A DNA stretch of 64,000 bases from Dastarcus helophoroides (lineage: Eukaryota; Arthropoda; Insecta; Coleoptera; Bothrideridae): the NCBI GenBank assembly GCA_028583605.1, contig CM053333.1:32395551-32459550 (forward strand), given 5' to 3'. Both the position numbers and the translations under genes were made by a program. Every line of letters begins with the position of its first letter. The stretch's first letter is position 1. Of this stretch, positions 23,894 to 35,330 are shown piece after piece. The notes below the pieces were generated by a model that was not told where the DNA came from, made no database searches, and saw only the letters and a program-made list of their open reading frames with translations.

Positions 23894-25690
23894 GTCGCTT
23901 ACAGTGCCAGGAAGAGAGCAAGACTGACCAATCTGCAAGCAGATAAGGCGGAAGTCAACAGGCTCATCCACGAGCTCCGAGAGCACAAAATTTCCAAGTT
24001 TCATGAACACCTAAGAAGTTGCAACCTCGAAACTCCATCAGATCTCTGGCGCACAGCCAAAGCTCTAAAAGGAGATAGGAAACCTATCCGACCGATACAC
24101 GGACCTCAAGGAATGGCTAACTCAGATCAGGATAAGGCCGCAGCTTTCGCTTAAACGACACTGTCAGGCCACACCTGAAGAAGTGGACTTAGACTTCGTA
24201 GAGGAGGTGGAAGAAGAGGTTTAAGTTGTTCAGGAGGAAGTGCCAGAAGAAGACGACGTCATCCAACCGACTAATGAGGGGGAAATCTATAGCATTCTGC
24301 GCAAACTAAATGTCAAAAAGTATCCAGGTGCAGACGGAATTCCAAACTAAGCTCTGAAGTATCTTCCGGACCAAGCTGTCAAATACTTTGGAGCAATAAT
24401 CAATTCCATGTTTAAATACCGGTATTTTCCAAAAAGATGGAAGACTGCAAACGTTATCTTTATTCCTAAGCCAGATAAAGATGGGAAATTTTCCCAAAAA
24501 TTACAGGCCAATCAGCCTCTTATCCAACTTGGGTAAGGTGACGGAAAGAATTTTGAGGAATAATATCATCAGCGATCGCGACATCATTCCTTAGGAACAA
24601 TTTGGGTTCCAACATATGTACTCTACCTCAGACCAGCTGCTGAGAGCTGCTGAGAGTGGTTGAAACGATCACTCAACGCATGAACTGGAACCAGGTAGTT
24701 GGAGCTATTTTCTTCGATATCTCCAAGGCATTTGACACAGTTTGGCACCAAGGATTAGTCTACAAGATGCACCAGCTTGGAATACCTCTAACGATGGTTC
24801 AAATGGTAAGCTCGTTCCTGGACCAGCGCTCATTGAGAGCAAAGGTGGGACAGGAACTATCTAACCAGTTTAGGCTACAGTATGGGGTGTCTATGGGGTG
24901 CCTCAAGGCTCTGCCTTGTCACCTCTGCTGTATTCTCTGTTCACAGCAGACATCCCGAGAACCAATCCAACAATCGACCACACATTTTTGGCAACTTACG
25001 CAGACGACACAGCTTTGGTGGCGTACTCTTACAGTCTAAAGTTGGTTATCAGGCGACTTCAGAAGGCAACAGACAGTCTATTAGATTACTTCGGTCAATG
25101 AAGAATCCAAGTCAACGCAGACCAGATCCAAGCAATCTTTTTCACCCGAAGAAGACTCCAACCGTATGGGCATGTAAATGTTCATGAGCAAAACGTCGAC
25201 TGGAGACTTCAGGCAAAGTATCTAGGTGTAATTCTTGATAAAAGACCAGGCACACATTGATTATGCAGTGTCCAAAGCCAAAATGGTGAAGGGACTGCTG
25301 CAAGCAACGATTGGTAGAAATAGTAACCTGTCCATTGAACTAAAAGTGTTACTATACAAATCAATCATAAGACCAGCAATGACCTACGCATCTGTAGCTG
25401 GGTCACAGGCGACGGATAATCAGATGAAGAAACTCCGGGTGTTCCAGAAAGTTTTTCTAAGACAAGCCATGGACACTCCATGGTTTGTTAGAAACAATCG
25501 ACTCCAAATGGAAGCTGAACTACCTTTGGTAAGAGATTTTCTAAGAGAAATTAATTCCAGGGCGATGGTGAGAGCGGAAACGCATCCCAACGAACTAGTT
25601 TGACAGGCAGTGGATTACGATCCAGACATCCCAACCAGAATTAGGAGACCAAGGATGGTCCTCTAGGCTACGACTTCCATTTCGGAAATT
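23894..25690 (+). pseudogene. Jockey-clade LINE reverse transcriptase, heavily decayed
   Basis: The 5' part reads SARKRARLTNLQADKAEVN, then LIHELREHKISKFHEHL, LWRTAKALKGDRKPIRP and DQDKAAAFA up to a stop (~24154), as in the linker before a jockey-type RT. Stops and shifts follow. At 24656-25039 the RT core reads VGAIFFDISKAFDTVWHQGL (motif A) and LGIPLTMVQMVSSFL. In the overlapping frame at 24898 it reads MPQGSALSPLLYSLFTADIP (motif B) and the catalytic YADDTALVAY. At 25235-25603 it reads AMTYASVAGS and the conserved end RAETHPNELV, followed after a stop by AVDYDPDIPTRIRRPR. Five or more disruptions make it inactive. The N-terminal gag and endonuclease parts are absent. Confidence 0.88.
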
Positions 25691-26004
25691 TTTTGTTTTG
25701 TTTGTTTCTTATGTTTCAGGCAAAACAGCTTACAATAGTGCTCCAGCACTATTGTACTATTCCGACGGAGGGATTGGGGGCCAAGGGCCCGGCCCGAAGA
25801 AGTAGGGATTTTTAGTCGATACCCGTAGTTTGAGGGGAAGTCCGACACTATCTGGGTCATCTTTCCAGTTGCCCGTAACGGATTTTCCCCTACTTAAAAA
25901 AAAGCGTGGCTTACAAATGCCACAATTTGTTTGGATCAATAAAAATTTTCCGCACACGATCAATTTGCATTAAACAGTATCTACGACATATACATTTCTT
26001 TTTT
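25691..26004. other. Complex sequence after LINE, not recognised
   Basis: Contains the GC-rich stretch GGGGGCCAAGGGCCCGGCCC (~25777-25796). It may be a 3' flank or another repeat. No gene is seen. Confidence 0.35.
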
Positions 26005-26145
26005 GGTGGAACGGACTGGTCCTTGGTTATCTTCAAAAATTGAAATACAAATTTTGTCCCCTGAAACCAAGAAAGTTTACAGAACACAACAAAAGTTGTT
26101 CTAACACGTTTCGATAGCCAAGCTATCATCTCAAGAGAGATACTA
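26005..26145 (+). mobile_element. Foldback-like repeat, copy 6 (full single arm)
   Basis: This copy gives the longest forward arm: GGTGGAACGGACTGGTCCTT, GGTTATCTTCAAAAATTGAA, ATTTTGTCCCCTGAAACCAA, CGTTTCGATAGCCAAGCTAT and AGAGAGATACT. The minus strand is open across it and encodes AWLSKRVRTTFVVF. Confidence 0.82.
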
Positions 26146-26359
26146 ACACCCAATACCCAATCCTAGAATTAACCCTTATATACTAAGAATATTCACTTCG
26201 TGCATGATCGACCGCAGTCGAACGCGCATGCGCATCTAATCATACACGTCGTAGTGTCACAATTCCTTATCTATCAATCTTAACTATTCTTAACAGAGGT
26301 AAATGACCTAAAGGCCCAGCTCAACGATACATTTATTGGTGTGGATCTATCATATGAAA
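26146..26359. other. Short complex stretch, nothing recognised
   Basis: Includes CGCGCATGCGCATC near 26220. No feature is supported. Confidence 0.4.
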
Positions 26360-26800
26360 TATGAATTACATTTCAAAATAAAATAGTCTGAACAAATTGA
26401 GATTGTAAATAAAAAAGTTGTAAATGCAAAATTCTAAAAGAAATTATCCCAATTTAGCTAAATTAGTTGGCAAAAATGAAAATTTTAAATAAAAATCATC
26501 TGAAAATTCGAAATCCAGCTAACAATGTTATAAAATCCAAATTCTAATAAAAGACGAAGCGAAACTTCAAAAATCGAAAATTTAAAATAGCAATCGAATT
26601 TCCAAAAATGATATCTAAATTTTAAAAAAGAACGAATTGAATCTTCAAAATAAACGAAAATGTAAAATAGTATTAGAATAAAAAATCAAATTTCCAAAAA
26701 TAGTATAAAATCTAAATTCCAAAAATAGATGAATCTATGAGATGATGAAAATTTAGGCATTAAAGTATTGCATTAAAAAAAGGAATTCCAAGGAAGCATG
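26360..26800. repeat. A-rich satellite-like block
   Basis: AAAATCGAAAATTTAAAA and AAATTCCAAAAATAG words, A-rich on the + strand. Confidence 0.55.
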
Positions 26801-27329
26801 TAATTGAACTTTCAGAAAGAAAAAATGACTCCGGATCTTTTGAAACCCATCTTGGTGGAGTGTTAGATCGTTCTCAAGCTCTTTCGCCTGTTACTTCAGA
26901 TACTAACAATCTTGAGATTTTGAAGAAAAATCAGAGGACCAAAAGTCCTCTCAAAATTACTAATCCAGTTTGGAGTTTTGAACTAAAAATACAGGAGGAT
27001 AATTTAATGTACAGTAATTGAAGATTTAAAGTTTAGAAATAAGAAACAGGCGACGAAGATTATCTCAGTTACTGAGCCTCAGCAATTGAGGGTCTGGGGT
27101 TGTGTCAAAAACAGGCACTGAAAATGTTAAATATATGCGACAACCATTGGTTAAAGATACTCATATTGACACCATCAGTACTGATGTTAGATTTTTGATT
27201 GTTAATATCTGAATGCAATTATCAGAAGAGTCTTGCCTGTGCCTGAAGTATGGTTGAGATATGGAGTTATCGCGCTCTTATGTCTTAAATCTTTAATTTC
27301 ATTCCAATCTCTGCCTAACACTTCTTTTG
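26801..27329. other. Complex intergenic sequence
   Basis: Non-repetitive in the window. No reading frame or RNA gene is supported. Confidence 0.45.
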
Positions 27330-27530
27330 TATGATTTTCATTTCGGAAGAATTTCGCCTTTGGTATGGTCGACCTACAAAGTTATCTTAATCTTCTCTCT
27401 TATATATCTCGTCTTTTGTGCACTTTTATTCATTTTCAGAAGATTTCCGCAATCTTCCCTCTTGTGCCGGCTTTGGTATAGTTGACATACAGAGTTACCG
27501 TGTTCTTCCATCTTGATTCTTAGTTTTCGC
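27330..27530. repeat. Diverged direct duplication
   Basis: TTTCGGAAGAATTTCGCC, CTTTGGTATGGTCGACCTAC (~27342-27380) is echoed by TTTCAGAAGATTTCCGC and CTTTGGTATAGTTGACATAC (~27434-27493). The spacing is roughly 100 bases. Confidence 0.5.
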
Positions 27531-27545
27531 TATAGACGCTCCAGA

Positions 27546-27852
27546 GCATATATGTAATACTTCTATATGGCGTGTTTTGTACCTTCGATTGTGTTCAAAA
27601 GACGCGATAGATATATATATGTTTGTGTTTATGGAGGACAGAATTTATTAACCAATCCCGCTTCTCGTCAGTTATCTTTGTTGTCATTCATTTATTAGTG
27701 TTCCCGCCCATCTTGTCATCTGTTCCCGCTATAATTGAATGAATGCTTGTACTCCAAAGAGTACGACATATACTTTCATCTCACCTTTTTGACAACGCAT
27801 TTTGTAGTGGCGATTATACACAACAAGTCATATAGAAGTATTACATATATGC
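27546..27852. repeat. Inverted repeat with 24-bp perfect arms
   Basis: The arms at 27546-27569 (core ATATGTAATACTTCTATATG) and 27829-27852 are exact reverse complements, separated by ~260 bases. Weaker similarity extends outward (AGACGC words on each side). It may be a MITE whose ends I cannot fix. Confidence 0.65.
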
Positions 27853-27891
27853 TTCAGAGGCATTTTGCGTCTGGTATGGCTGCTGCTCTAA

Positions 27892-27982
27892 AATTGATAT
27901 ACAAATCTTGTCCCCTGAAACCAAGAAAAATTAAAAAGTACAACAGCGTTCCGATAGCCAAGCTATCATCTTCAGAGAGATA
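27892..27982 (+). mobile_element. Foldback-like repeat, copy 7 (shortened)
   Basis: AATTGATATACAAATCTTGT, CCTGAAACCAAGAAAAATTA, CGATAGCCAAGCTATCATCT, TCAGAGAGATAG. About 15 bases of the middle are missing relative to copy 10. Confidence 0.78.
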
Positions 27983-29251
27983 GTTCTCTTTTGAATTGAC
28001 TGTATTTTTTCCTGCTTTTTCTGCCACTTTCACTTCCGAAAAGCCCCGTTTTTATGATGATGGATGACCTCTTTAAATTTGGTTTCTCTTGTTCCTGAAA
28101 CCGTCCATAATAGATGGCGGACCAAACATCGTTTCTTGACAGGGTTTAATATCGGAATATGTACATCTTTTAGCGATTAAGTAAAGTTTGTAAGCTTTTG
28201 GGGGAGAGTTTCTGGAGTTCTTTAAAAGTATTTATATGTTTTGATAGCATCAAATCCGATCGAGCCTGGTATATGTTCCCCTTTTGTTTTCTAAGCACCC
28301 TTCTTTGCTTAAAAATTACCATTGGGAATATCAAAGTCATGCAAAGTGCCTTGTCAATATGTAAGTTAAATAAAATATCAACGACGTATATCCTCGTGTT
28401 TTTTTTTGTGGTAAACCGACGAAAATGTTTTTCAATAAGTAAAGAAACCAACATGTATATGTAATGAGGATGCATGGGCAAACTCTGAAAGGTTTTAAGA
28501 TTTATCAGAGAGATCGTAGTTTATCATGCGGCTTAAGTCTACAATATTTATTTTTATAAGTAAATTTGAGTTTCACCATCATTCTTTCTCGATGTAAAAC
28601 TGTCGTTGGCTAATATATGTAAATTTGTCATTTTAAAATAAAACTCGGAAAGTTTTATACTTTGGAAGGAATTTAATATATTCTTCTGCTCGATACAGCA
28701 GCTTCGAGTGACAAAAAAAATATTGTTACTAAAATCACTGAAAATGAAAGAGTAATAAATAATTACTGTTGATTAATAGCGAGAGGAAACAGGGGTAATA
28801 AACAATGTGATTCTGTGGTATTCGTTTTTAATTGATGAGGGTCGTAAATACAAGGACAAAAACGTCAGGCGGCATAAGCTGCAACTTAAATTTTACCTAC
28901 ACACTCCTACATACCTAAAATAGATACACTTACATACGAACTAAATTAGTCTGCCATAATTCCTCTAATAGATACAATCTGTTATAACAGCTTCTAGCGT
29001 TTTAAGTGCCTCGAATTAAGTCGCTATCGCATAATCTTGGACGCAAAATCCTTGTTACTTTAAGAATGTCCATAATTCACGTGCCACATTTTTAATTGGA
29101 CATGACAATTGGTTCAGCTTGTGTTACATTCACTTTATTCTGCAGCCTAACTAGAAGGAAAATTAGGCAGAAGATCCTTTGGTCGCGACGGACAAGTAAT
29201 TCAAAACGTAGCTCCAGGTTTTTCACCCTCAAAATACCATGAAAGTATTAC
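27983..29251. other. Intergenic sequence, nothing recognised
   Basis: Mixed AT-rich sequence. A 103-codon minus-strand frame (28170-28481) and its + strand mirror are open, but neither has a recognisable motif. Confidence 0.45.
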
Positions 29252-29380
29252 AGAGAGAGTATCTCTCTGGGTATGGAAACGCGTCAGAGCAACTATTATG
29301 TTTTTAATGCTTCTTGGCTTCAAAGGACAAGATTTGTAAACCAATTTTTGAAGATAACCAAGGACCAGTACCTTCCACCA
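29252..29380 (-). mobile_element. Foldback-like repeat, copy 8 (diverged)
   Basis: AGAGAGTATCTCTCTGGG, ACGCGTCAGAGCAAC, CTTCTTGGCTTCAAAGGACA and ATTTTTGAAGATAACCAAGG, ending ACCAGTACCTTCCACC. It is one arm in reverse and the most diverged of the longer copies. Confidence 0.75.
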
Positions 29381-31849
29381 AAAAACCTTTTAGAAAGATT
29401 ACAAGCCATATGAGGACAAACTTGTTCTTTGTACAAAAAAACTATGTCTATTTTACATATACTCAACGTCCTTAATAAGCCCTTCCAAAATTAGAGAAGA
29501 TTCATGTGTAGCAACTTTATTGCCTCGAAACTAAAAAATATTGTGCACATTAAGAAACAATTGTAATTAATTGCTTGAAAATTTAAAATCACTTATACGG
29601 AATTTGTATTTCGCAATAATTTTAATCAAATGTTGAAAACAATATTTATTTCAATTACTTTAAACTGTTAAAGGATTCATAAAAAAATATCGTTGAGAAG
29701 TACAAATTTCACTGACCTTTTTAGCGGTCTATCTGCTGAATGTAACCATTCTGGGTACGGAGCTGTGAATGTTGTCGGAAATCGAAACGAATTTAGCACA
29801 TTTTTTTTAAATATTTTACGCTTATTTGTTGAGTTAATTTATTTGTATATTTAATAGGTTTATTAAATAAATTACAAATACGAGGAAATATCTATGCTTT
29901 AAAAATCTAAATCCTACATCTACTGCGCCATTTTATTAATTTTTTTTTAAATTCCACATCCTGATACACTTCAACGAATCGGTTTTATATCGTTCGCCGA
30001 TGAGAACCATTGAGCTGCTGTTAATTACATATAGACTAATTTGGGGGAAGCATTATATTGCGGGTTAGTTAGGGACACGGAAAAGGCGTAGCCAAAAATG
30101 GAGGCGAATTCCCGCAAAATAGAAAGAAGAGCTTCCAGTTGTCTCATTTAATGTGGCATAAAACTGCGGTTAAAGTCGGAGACAACGTCAGGTAAACCAG
30201 TTTGTGTGAACAAGGATTTAAAATGCACGGTAAAATGCGATTTGTCCTATAAAGTCACGTTTGTACTTCATACGCATGGTGCTGCATTGTTATTCATTCC
30301 GCCACAGCCGCTGCAGTTTTGCTGAAAGTAAATATCGTTCTCAAATATTCCGGGTGCAACCCCGAATGAGTGAATACAGAATGATGTGATCTTGGAAACA
30401 AGCTGCTAAGGACTAAATTTTTTGCATCGCTGCACTGACTGTTTTATTAGTAAGAATAACCACCCAAGGTAGTAAGAGCACCTATAAGGAATTTCTGAAA
30501 ATTAAATGACAATAGCGATACCATGTGGTCTAGCTGCGTTGCATTTGTCGATTTTTTTAGATAAATAAGCCGCGAATAAATCGGGAAAACCGAGATAAAG
30601 AAAGGTCGATGCAAATCTGTTCAATTTCCATTCAAACAAATAAATAAAATCGAAATTCTGATCAGAGCGGAAAGTCGAAGTAAGCAAGTCAGTAAGGTGG
30701 CTAAAATGTAAAGTAAGGTAGTGTAATGTCGGATGTAGATTGAATACATAATTTAGCCGAATCTATTGGGTGGCCAGCAAAGAATTCTTTAATACTGAAA
30801 CTGGAGAACTGTGCCAAGACGAAGTTAGGGGGCTATTACTTCTCGGCTAATCTTTGCACTCAGTCTAATCCCATAAAGGGGTTCACCTTCTTCGTACTCG
30901 GCTCACTAGTTTACTTTATGACTTTTTTAAATTACATTTTGACCTCTTGCTTTCGGCTCGACCGACGGATGTGACGACCCACACGTTACGGTTATTTGGC
31001 GGCAAATATAATTGCTCTTTCTCAATTAGGTGCGCCCTCCAACAAACCAACAATGTTATAAATAAAAACTGGAATTGAGACAATGTCGTTCGAAAAGAAC
31101 CAGTGAAATAGAGAAATTTTTTGGGAAATAAAAGGCGTATTTAGGAGTGTACGCTCTAATTGTTAAACCGTGAAAAAAGATTTTCTCTTAACTCGTATAA
31201 GCAGAAAATAACAATTGATTTCGTATCAACTAAATTGGAAACCTAACACGTTACTGACATTGGTAAAGTTGCCAGGCTTGGCCGATTGATACGATAAATT
31301 AAGGGATGAAAATAAAATTAAATTGAAAATGGACTTACAATTTATAAACCTATTTGTTTAAATTAAATCTATTATAAATCGAAACAAAAATGTTAATGAA
31401 AAAAGCTCATATTGATCGAATTTTTAATCAAAACATTGAAAACTACAGAAGAAATATTCTAATTTGTGCTGGAGGTCTCTAGAAACAAGTCAAAATTTTG
31501 CTATCAAGGTCAATTTTTTTTTAAAAATGGGTAGTTATGGGGACTTCCGACAGAAGTGAAAACTTAAAACTATGATATAACAGTATTTTTTTAATTTTCA
31601 AAATGTAATATCAAAAATTAAAATTTCATAATTTAAATTAAAATTATTATTTCTAGTTTTTATATCTTTTATATTTGTATCGATCTAGTCTTTGATTTTG
31701 TCTATTTTTAGTAACTGTCTATTAAAAAATCTGTCACACTATCTAAATTTGTATATGTGCATAGCAAATTTCAAGATATTTAAAAAAATATGTTTTCAAT
31801 GGTACTGATTTTTCGTGATTAGGTAAACACAAAATATGTTGAATTAACT
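29381..31849. other. Complex intergenic region, nothing recognised
   Basis: About 2.4 kb with little internal repetition. 29990-30420 and 30800-31060 are less AT-biased than the rest. No open frame longer than about 60 codons has recognisable content. Confidence 0.5.
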
Positions 31850-31895
31850 ATGTATGTATGTATGTATGTATGTATGTATGTATGTATGTATGTAT
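31850..31895. repeat. (ATGT)n microsatellite
   Basis: About eleven uninterrupted TATG/ATGT tetramers. Confidence 0.97.
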
Positions 31896-32821
31896 ACATA
31901 TGTATTAATTATGTACCTATCAACAAGTGCTTTATAAGCAGATTTCCACGCCACTTATACAAGGGTTGCCTTTTATGTTTCGGAATTTGGCAACCCTAGT
32001 GTTGCAGTCTGGCAACTGACAGCTCTACCGTAAAGTTGGACATTTTTGAGGTTATACGTACTCAGAACGTTTTGACATACGAGCGCTATTTGTGTTGTTT
32101 ACAGTAACTTAAAAGATTCATCTCGGCCCAAAAATAGAATTAAATCGTGAACATTTTCGTGCGATTATTTTTTACAACTTGCGACGTGGATTAACTCAGC
32201 AAAAGTGCATGGATGAACTTAATTCAATTTTTGGCGATGAAGCTCCATCAAGGACCAGTCTTTATCGATGGTATGGTGAATTCAATCGTGGTCGTAGTTT
32301 ACTCCAAGACGAATTTCGTGAAGATCGTCCAAAATCAGTTGTTGTTCCGAAAACCATTGATGCTGTGCGCGAACTGATATTGCAAGATCGTCATGTGACC
32401 TATCGTGAGATTGAGACAACCTTAGGCATTAGTGGGACCAGCATACATTCAGTATTGTATAAACATTTGACTGTCAACAAAATTTGCTCACGTTGGATCC
32501 CACAAAATTTGTCAATCGCTCAAAAAAAGGCTCGTGTCGATTGGTCGAAAGAAATGCTCAAAAAATACGATCGCGGTGCTTCGAAACACGTCTATGACAT
32601 CGTGACAGGTGATGAATCGGGGATTTACGCGTATGAGCCCGAAAGTAAACAACAGTCAACTGTATGGGTGTTTCAAGATGAGCCAAATCCAATAAAAGTT
32701 GTTCGCGCACAAAGCACTTCCAAGCAAATGGTCGCCTGTTTTTTCGGAAAAACTGGACATGTCGCAACCGTACCACTAGAACAACGCAGAATAGTCAGTT
32801 CTGAGTGGTACACAACCATTT

Positions 32822-34430
32822 TGTTACGGTTTAAATTTTCGTTAGAAATAGTGCTTGTGGCTAGGCCACCAAACATACGTTGGTTGGTTTTATAAGTGCT
32901 GGCATATCTTCTATCAGTCTTGGTGTGGGGGAAATCGGCCATCTTCTCTCTTGTCGTTCACTTGGGTGTCATCCTTCTCAAGGTGAGGTTACAGCATTTT
33001 CCAAGTGCATCTTGGTTGTTTTTCCTGTAAGGGATTTACTGTAACCCATCTTCGGACCGTCTGGGGCGATTGTATTTCATGGTGTTACTAAGTTAGGACG
33101 AAAACCTCAGATGGTTCCGGTTTTTCGGGAATAAGCACGAAGGTGCTTCCCAAGCACGCGGCAGAGCCGACTAATAACCAAGGCTCTTTTTCGGTTGGGA
33201 TCCTTGTCGGATTCATTTTTAAATCCTGGTCATCGGAAACTTTGGATCCATCTCTGATCGGCCAATCAGGACCTGTAACGAGACACGAGGAGGTCCAAAG
33301 GAGTGGTCATCGTCTCGTGGAAACCTCCAAGTGTGGGCTTTGAGGACTTCGGCGAAGGGAGTTCGTGTAGATCGAGTCAATAGCTGCACGAAATACCAGC
33401 ATCCACTTCGACCTGGGACCCTTCACGACGATCACTCAAGTACCCCATCTTTGTATTTTTATTTGGGGATTGTCCCAACCAAGTCAATTATTTGGAGTGT
33501 AACCTAAAGTATAATTCAGTTTGAAATATTACCTACAACCCTTTTTCGTTTGCTTACGTAGCTTGTTCTGGTGGGCTTAGGTCCAGCCAGTGTTAATTCT
33601 GCTTTTGTCTGTGCTGGAACTTAACGAATATTTTAATAGTTATATTTATGAATAGAGTATTTTAAATGTATTTCAAAGGTAACATTTACCAACTGTTGTG
33701 AACCATTGTACGAAACAAAGTGCGCACTTTCTTTCCAATAAATCGTGTCCGTAATTTAAGATCAGAATAAGAAAGTTTGGGAAAGATACACGTACCTTGA
33801 GTGCGTACATTGTCAAGTGTAAAAGACCGTGCCGTACCTTAGAACTTATTCTGCCTTTGAAATATTTTGTTTTATTGGTTCTAAGAATTATTTTCCTGTC
33901 TGTCTAAAGTGTAAGGTTAGAACATAGACAGCAACACTCCCAACAAGGTAGGTCAGAGAGAGAGTGGCAACGAGAACGGGAACTACACCATCTAGGAGTG
34001 AATTATCCAGCTTCCGTTTTGAATATCTTTTGGTGATTTTTTGACATCTCCGTTAGGTATATTGCGTGATTCAAAATCACCTGGCGCCCCTTTTAGGTAT
34101 TCTTTAGCCGTCGTGCCGCGCAATTACCAAACTTAATTCTATTTAAGCGGAATCTGGGACTTAGAAATATTTTCACTCCTGAGTTCCGGACTTGTCACTT
34201 TTTGGAAAGTTTTCCACTCAATAGGTTTTCACATCGGCCCAAACGAGGGGTCCTCACAGGGGTGTACGACTCCCAGCCTGTAACAAGAAGAGGCTCTTGC
34301 TCTTTCCCAACGCTAGCCGGCGATAGTGAAGGAAATTATTTCATAGCTTGATAGTGGCACTTAGAAGAATTTCTCGGAAATTATAAATACTAAGCCACCG
34401 ATTCCTTCACTGGGAAAAAACTCCGTAACA
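32822..34430. mobile_element. 1.6-kb solo LTR-like element inside mariner
   Basis: It starts TGTTACGG and ends CCGTAACA. It is flanked on both sides by ATTT, which occurs once in an uninterrupted mariner at this point, so the 4-bp duplication is well supported. No second LTR copy, primer-binding site or pol remnant is seen inside, hence a solo LTR. AATAAA near 33738 could be a polyadenylation signal for + orientation. It is a different family from the 0.37-kb LTRs. The 66-codon frame at 33143-33343 is not recognisable. Confidence 0.75.
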
Positions 34431-34455
34431 ATTTGTTTGCCAGTTATCTTCCAAG

Positions 34456-34816
34456 GAAACTTGTAGGGATATGGACAGGTCACTGTCGATTAAACAAACA
34501 CCTCCACAGAATGGGAATTATAAACGACCCGAGCTGCAGAGGGTGTTTAGAAGAAGATGAGAGTGTCGAGCACGTGATGTGTCACTGCCCGGCACTAGCA
34601 TCAATCAGAGGATCCACGCTGGGGGACTTCTGGCCTAGTGTGGCCAGTTTGAGAGAGGCGCATCCAAGGGACGTTCTTCAGTTTCTCAACAAGGTTGGGT
34701 GGCTGAATGAATGACCAAGGACACCTCAATCACGGGGATAGCACAATGGGCCCGGAAAGGGTGGCCTAAGTGCTGGCCTAAATTTTTAGGCAACCCACAG
34801 CGAATCCAGAATCCAG
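34456..34816 (+). mobile_element. LINE 3' fragment (RNase H end) inside mariner
   Basis: The frame to 34714 reads WTGHCRLNKHLHRMGIIND, then CRGCLEEDESVEHVMCHCPA and a C-terminal FLNKVGWLNE stop. This is the end of an RNase H-bearing LINE ORF of the I/R1 type, with a CCHC-like cysteine and histidine pattern. Flanking ATCTTCCAAG at 34446-34455 and 34817-34826 is a target duplication of mariner sequence. The element is 5'-truncated. Its 3' tail ends in repeated AATCCAG rather than poly(A). Confidence 0.85.
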
Positions 34817-35330
34817 ATCTTCCAAGAAATCAGGAAAACCAACCGCCGAAGACGGATCACTGTTCCCCACGACAATGCGAGCTCTCACACATCGGCTCAA
34901 ACAACTGCATTTTTGAGCACCCAAAACATCGATTTGATGAGTCATCCGCCGTATAGTCCTGACTTGACACCGAATGACTTCTTTTTATTCCCGTACGTAA
35001 AAAACAAACTGAGAGGTCAACGTTTTTCGACACCTGAAGAAGCGGTTGCTGCATTCAGAATGCATGTTTAGGAGATACCTCAATCAGAGTAGCAAAAGTG
35101 CTTCGACAATTGGTTCAAACACATGCAAAAGTGTATAGATCTTCATGGGAAATATTTTGAAAAACAATAAAGTGATTTTCGATAATTAATATTTGTTTTT
35201 ATTCTCTAATCCTGAAATGTAACAGGCAACCCTCGTATCTATAAAAAAATAATTCACTCAGCAATATGAAAAGCATACATTAAACGTCGGTCATAAAAAA
35301 ATGTTCAACGTGTTATTAATTATTGATACC

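Larger units (their letters stand above)
32113..35170 (+). pseudogene. mariner transposase, interrupted and mutated
   Basis: The N-terminal part (to 32821) has a paired helix-turn-helix region: NLRRGLTQQKCMDELN, then APSRTSLYRWYGEFNRGR. It continues through VTYREIETTLGISGTSIHSV to the first catalytic Asp in TGDESGIYAYEP, where mariners I know usually have W in place of the G. The C-terminal part resumes at 34817 with EIRKTNRRRR, the second Asp in HDNASSHTS and the third in YSPDLTPNDFFLFP. I count 34 residues between the last two Asp, the classic D34D spacing. It ends at TAA 35168. The start codon is lost (an in-frame TAA sits at 32110). Two further stops lie in the tail, after FRMHV and IPQSE. 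Confidence 0.93.
31960..35235 (+). mobile_element. mariner transposon, split by two nested insertions
   Basis: The left end CAAGGGTTGCCTTTTATGTT and the right end (minus strand) CGAGGGTTGCCTGTTACATT are imperfect terminal inverted repeats. Both are bordered by TA (31958-31959 and 35236-35237), as expected for mariner. The interior is interrupted by an LTR (32822-34430) and a LINE fragment (34456-34816). Removing these leaves about 1.3 kb, the usual mariner length. The 25 bases at 34431-34455 are a stranded slice of the mariner gene. Confidence 0.92.

Noticed and set aside
28170..28481. 103-codon minus-strand gene with an 88-codon + strand mirror
   Set aside because: Both strands open over the same DNA, no motif, no splice or promoter evidence.
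33143..33343. Coding gene inside the 1.6-kb LTR
   Set aside because: Sixty-six codons with no motif, lying within an LTR whose role is regulatory rather than coding.
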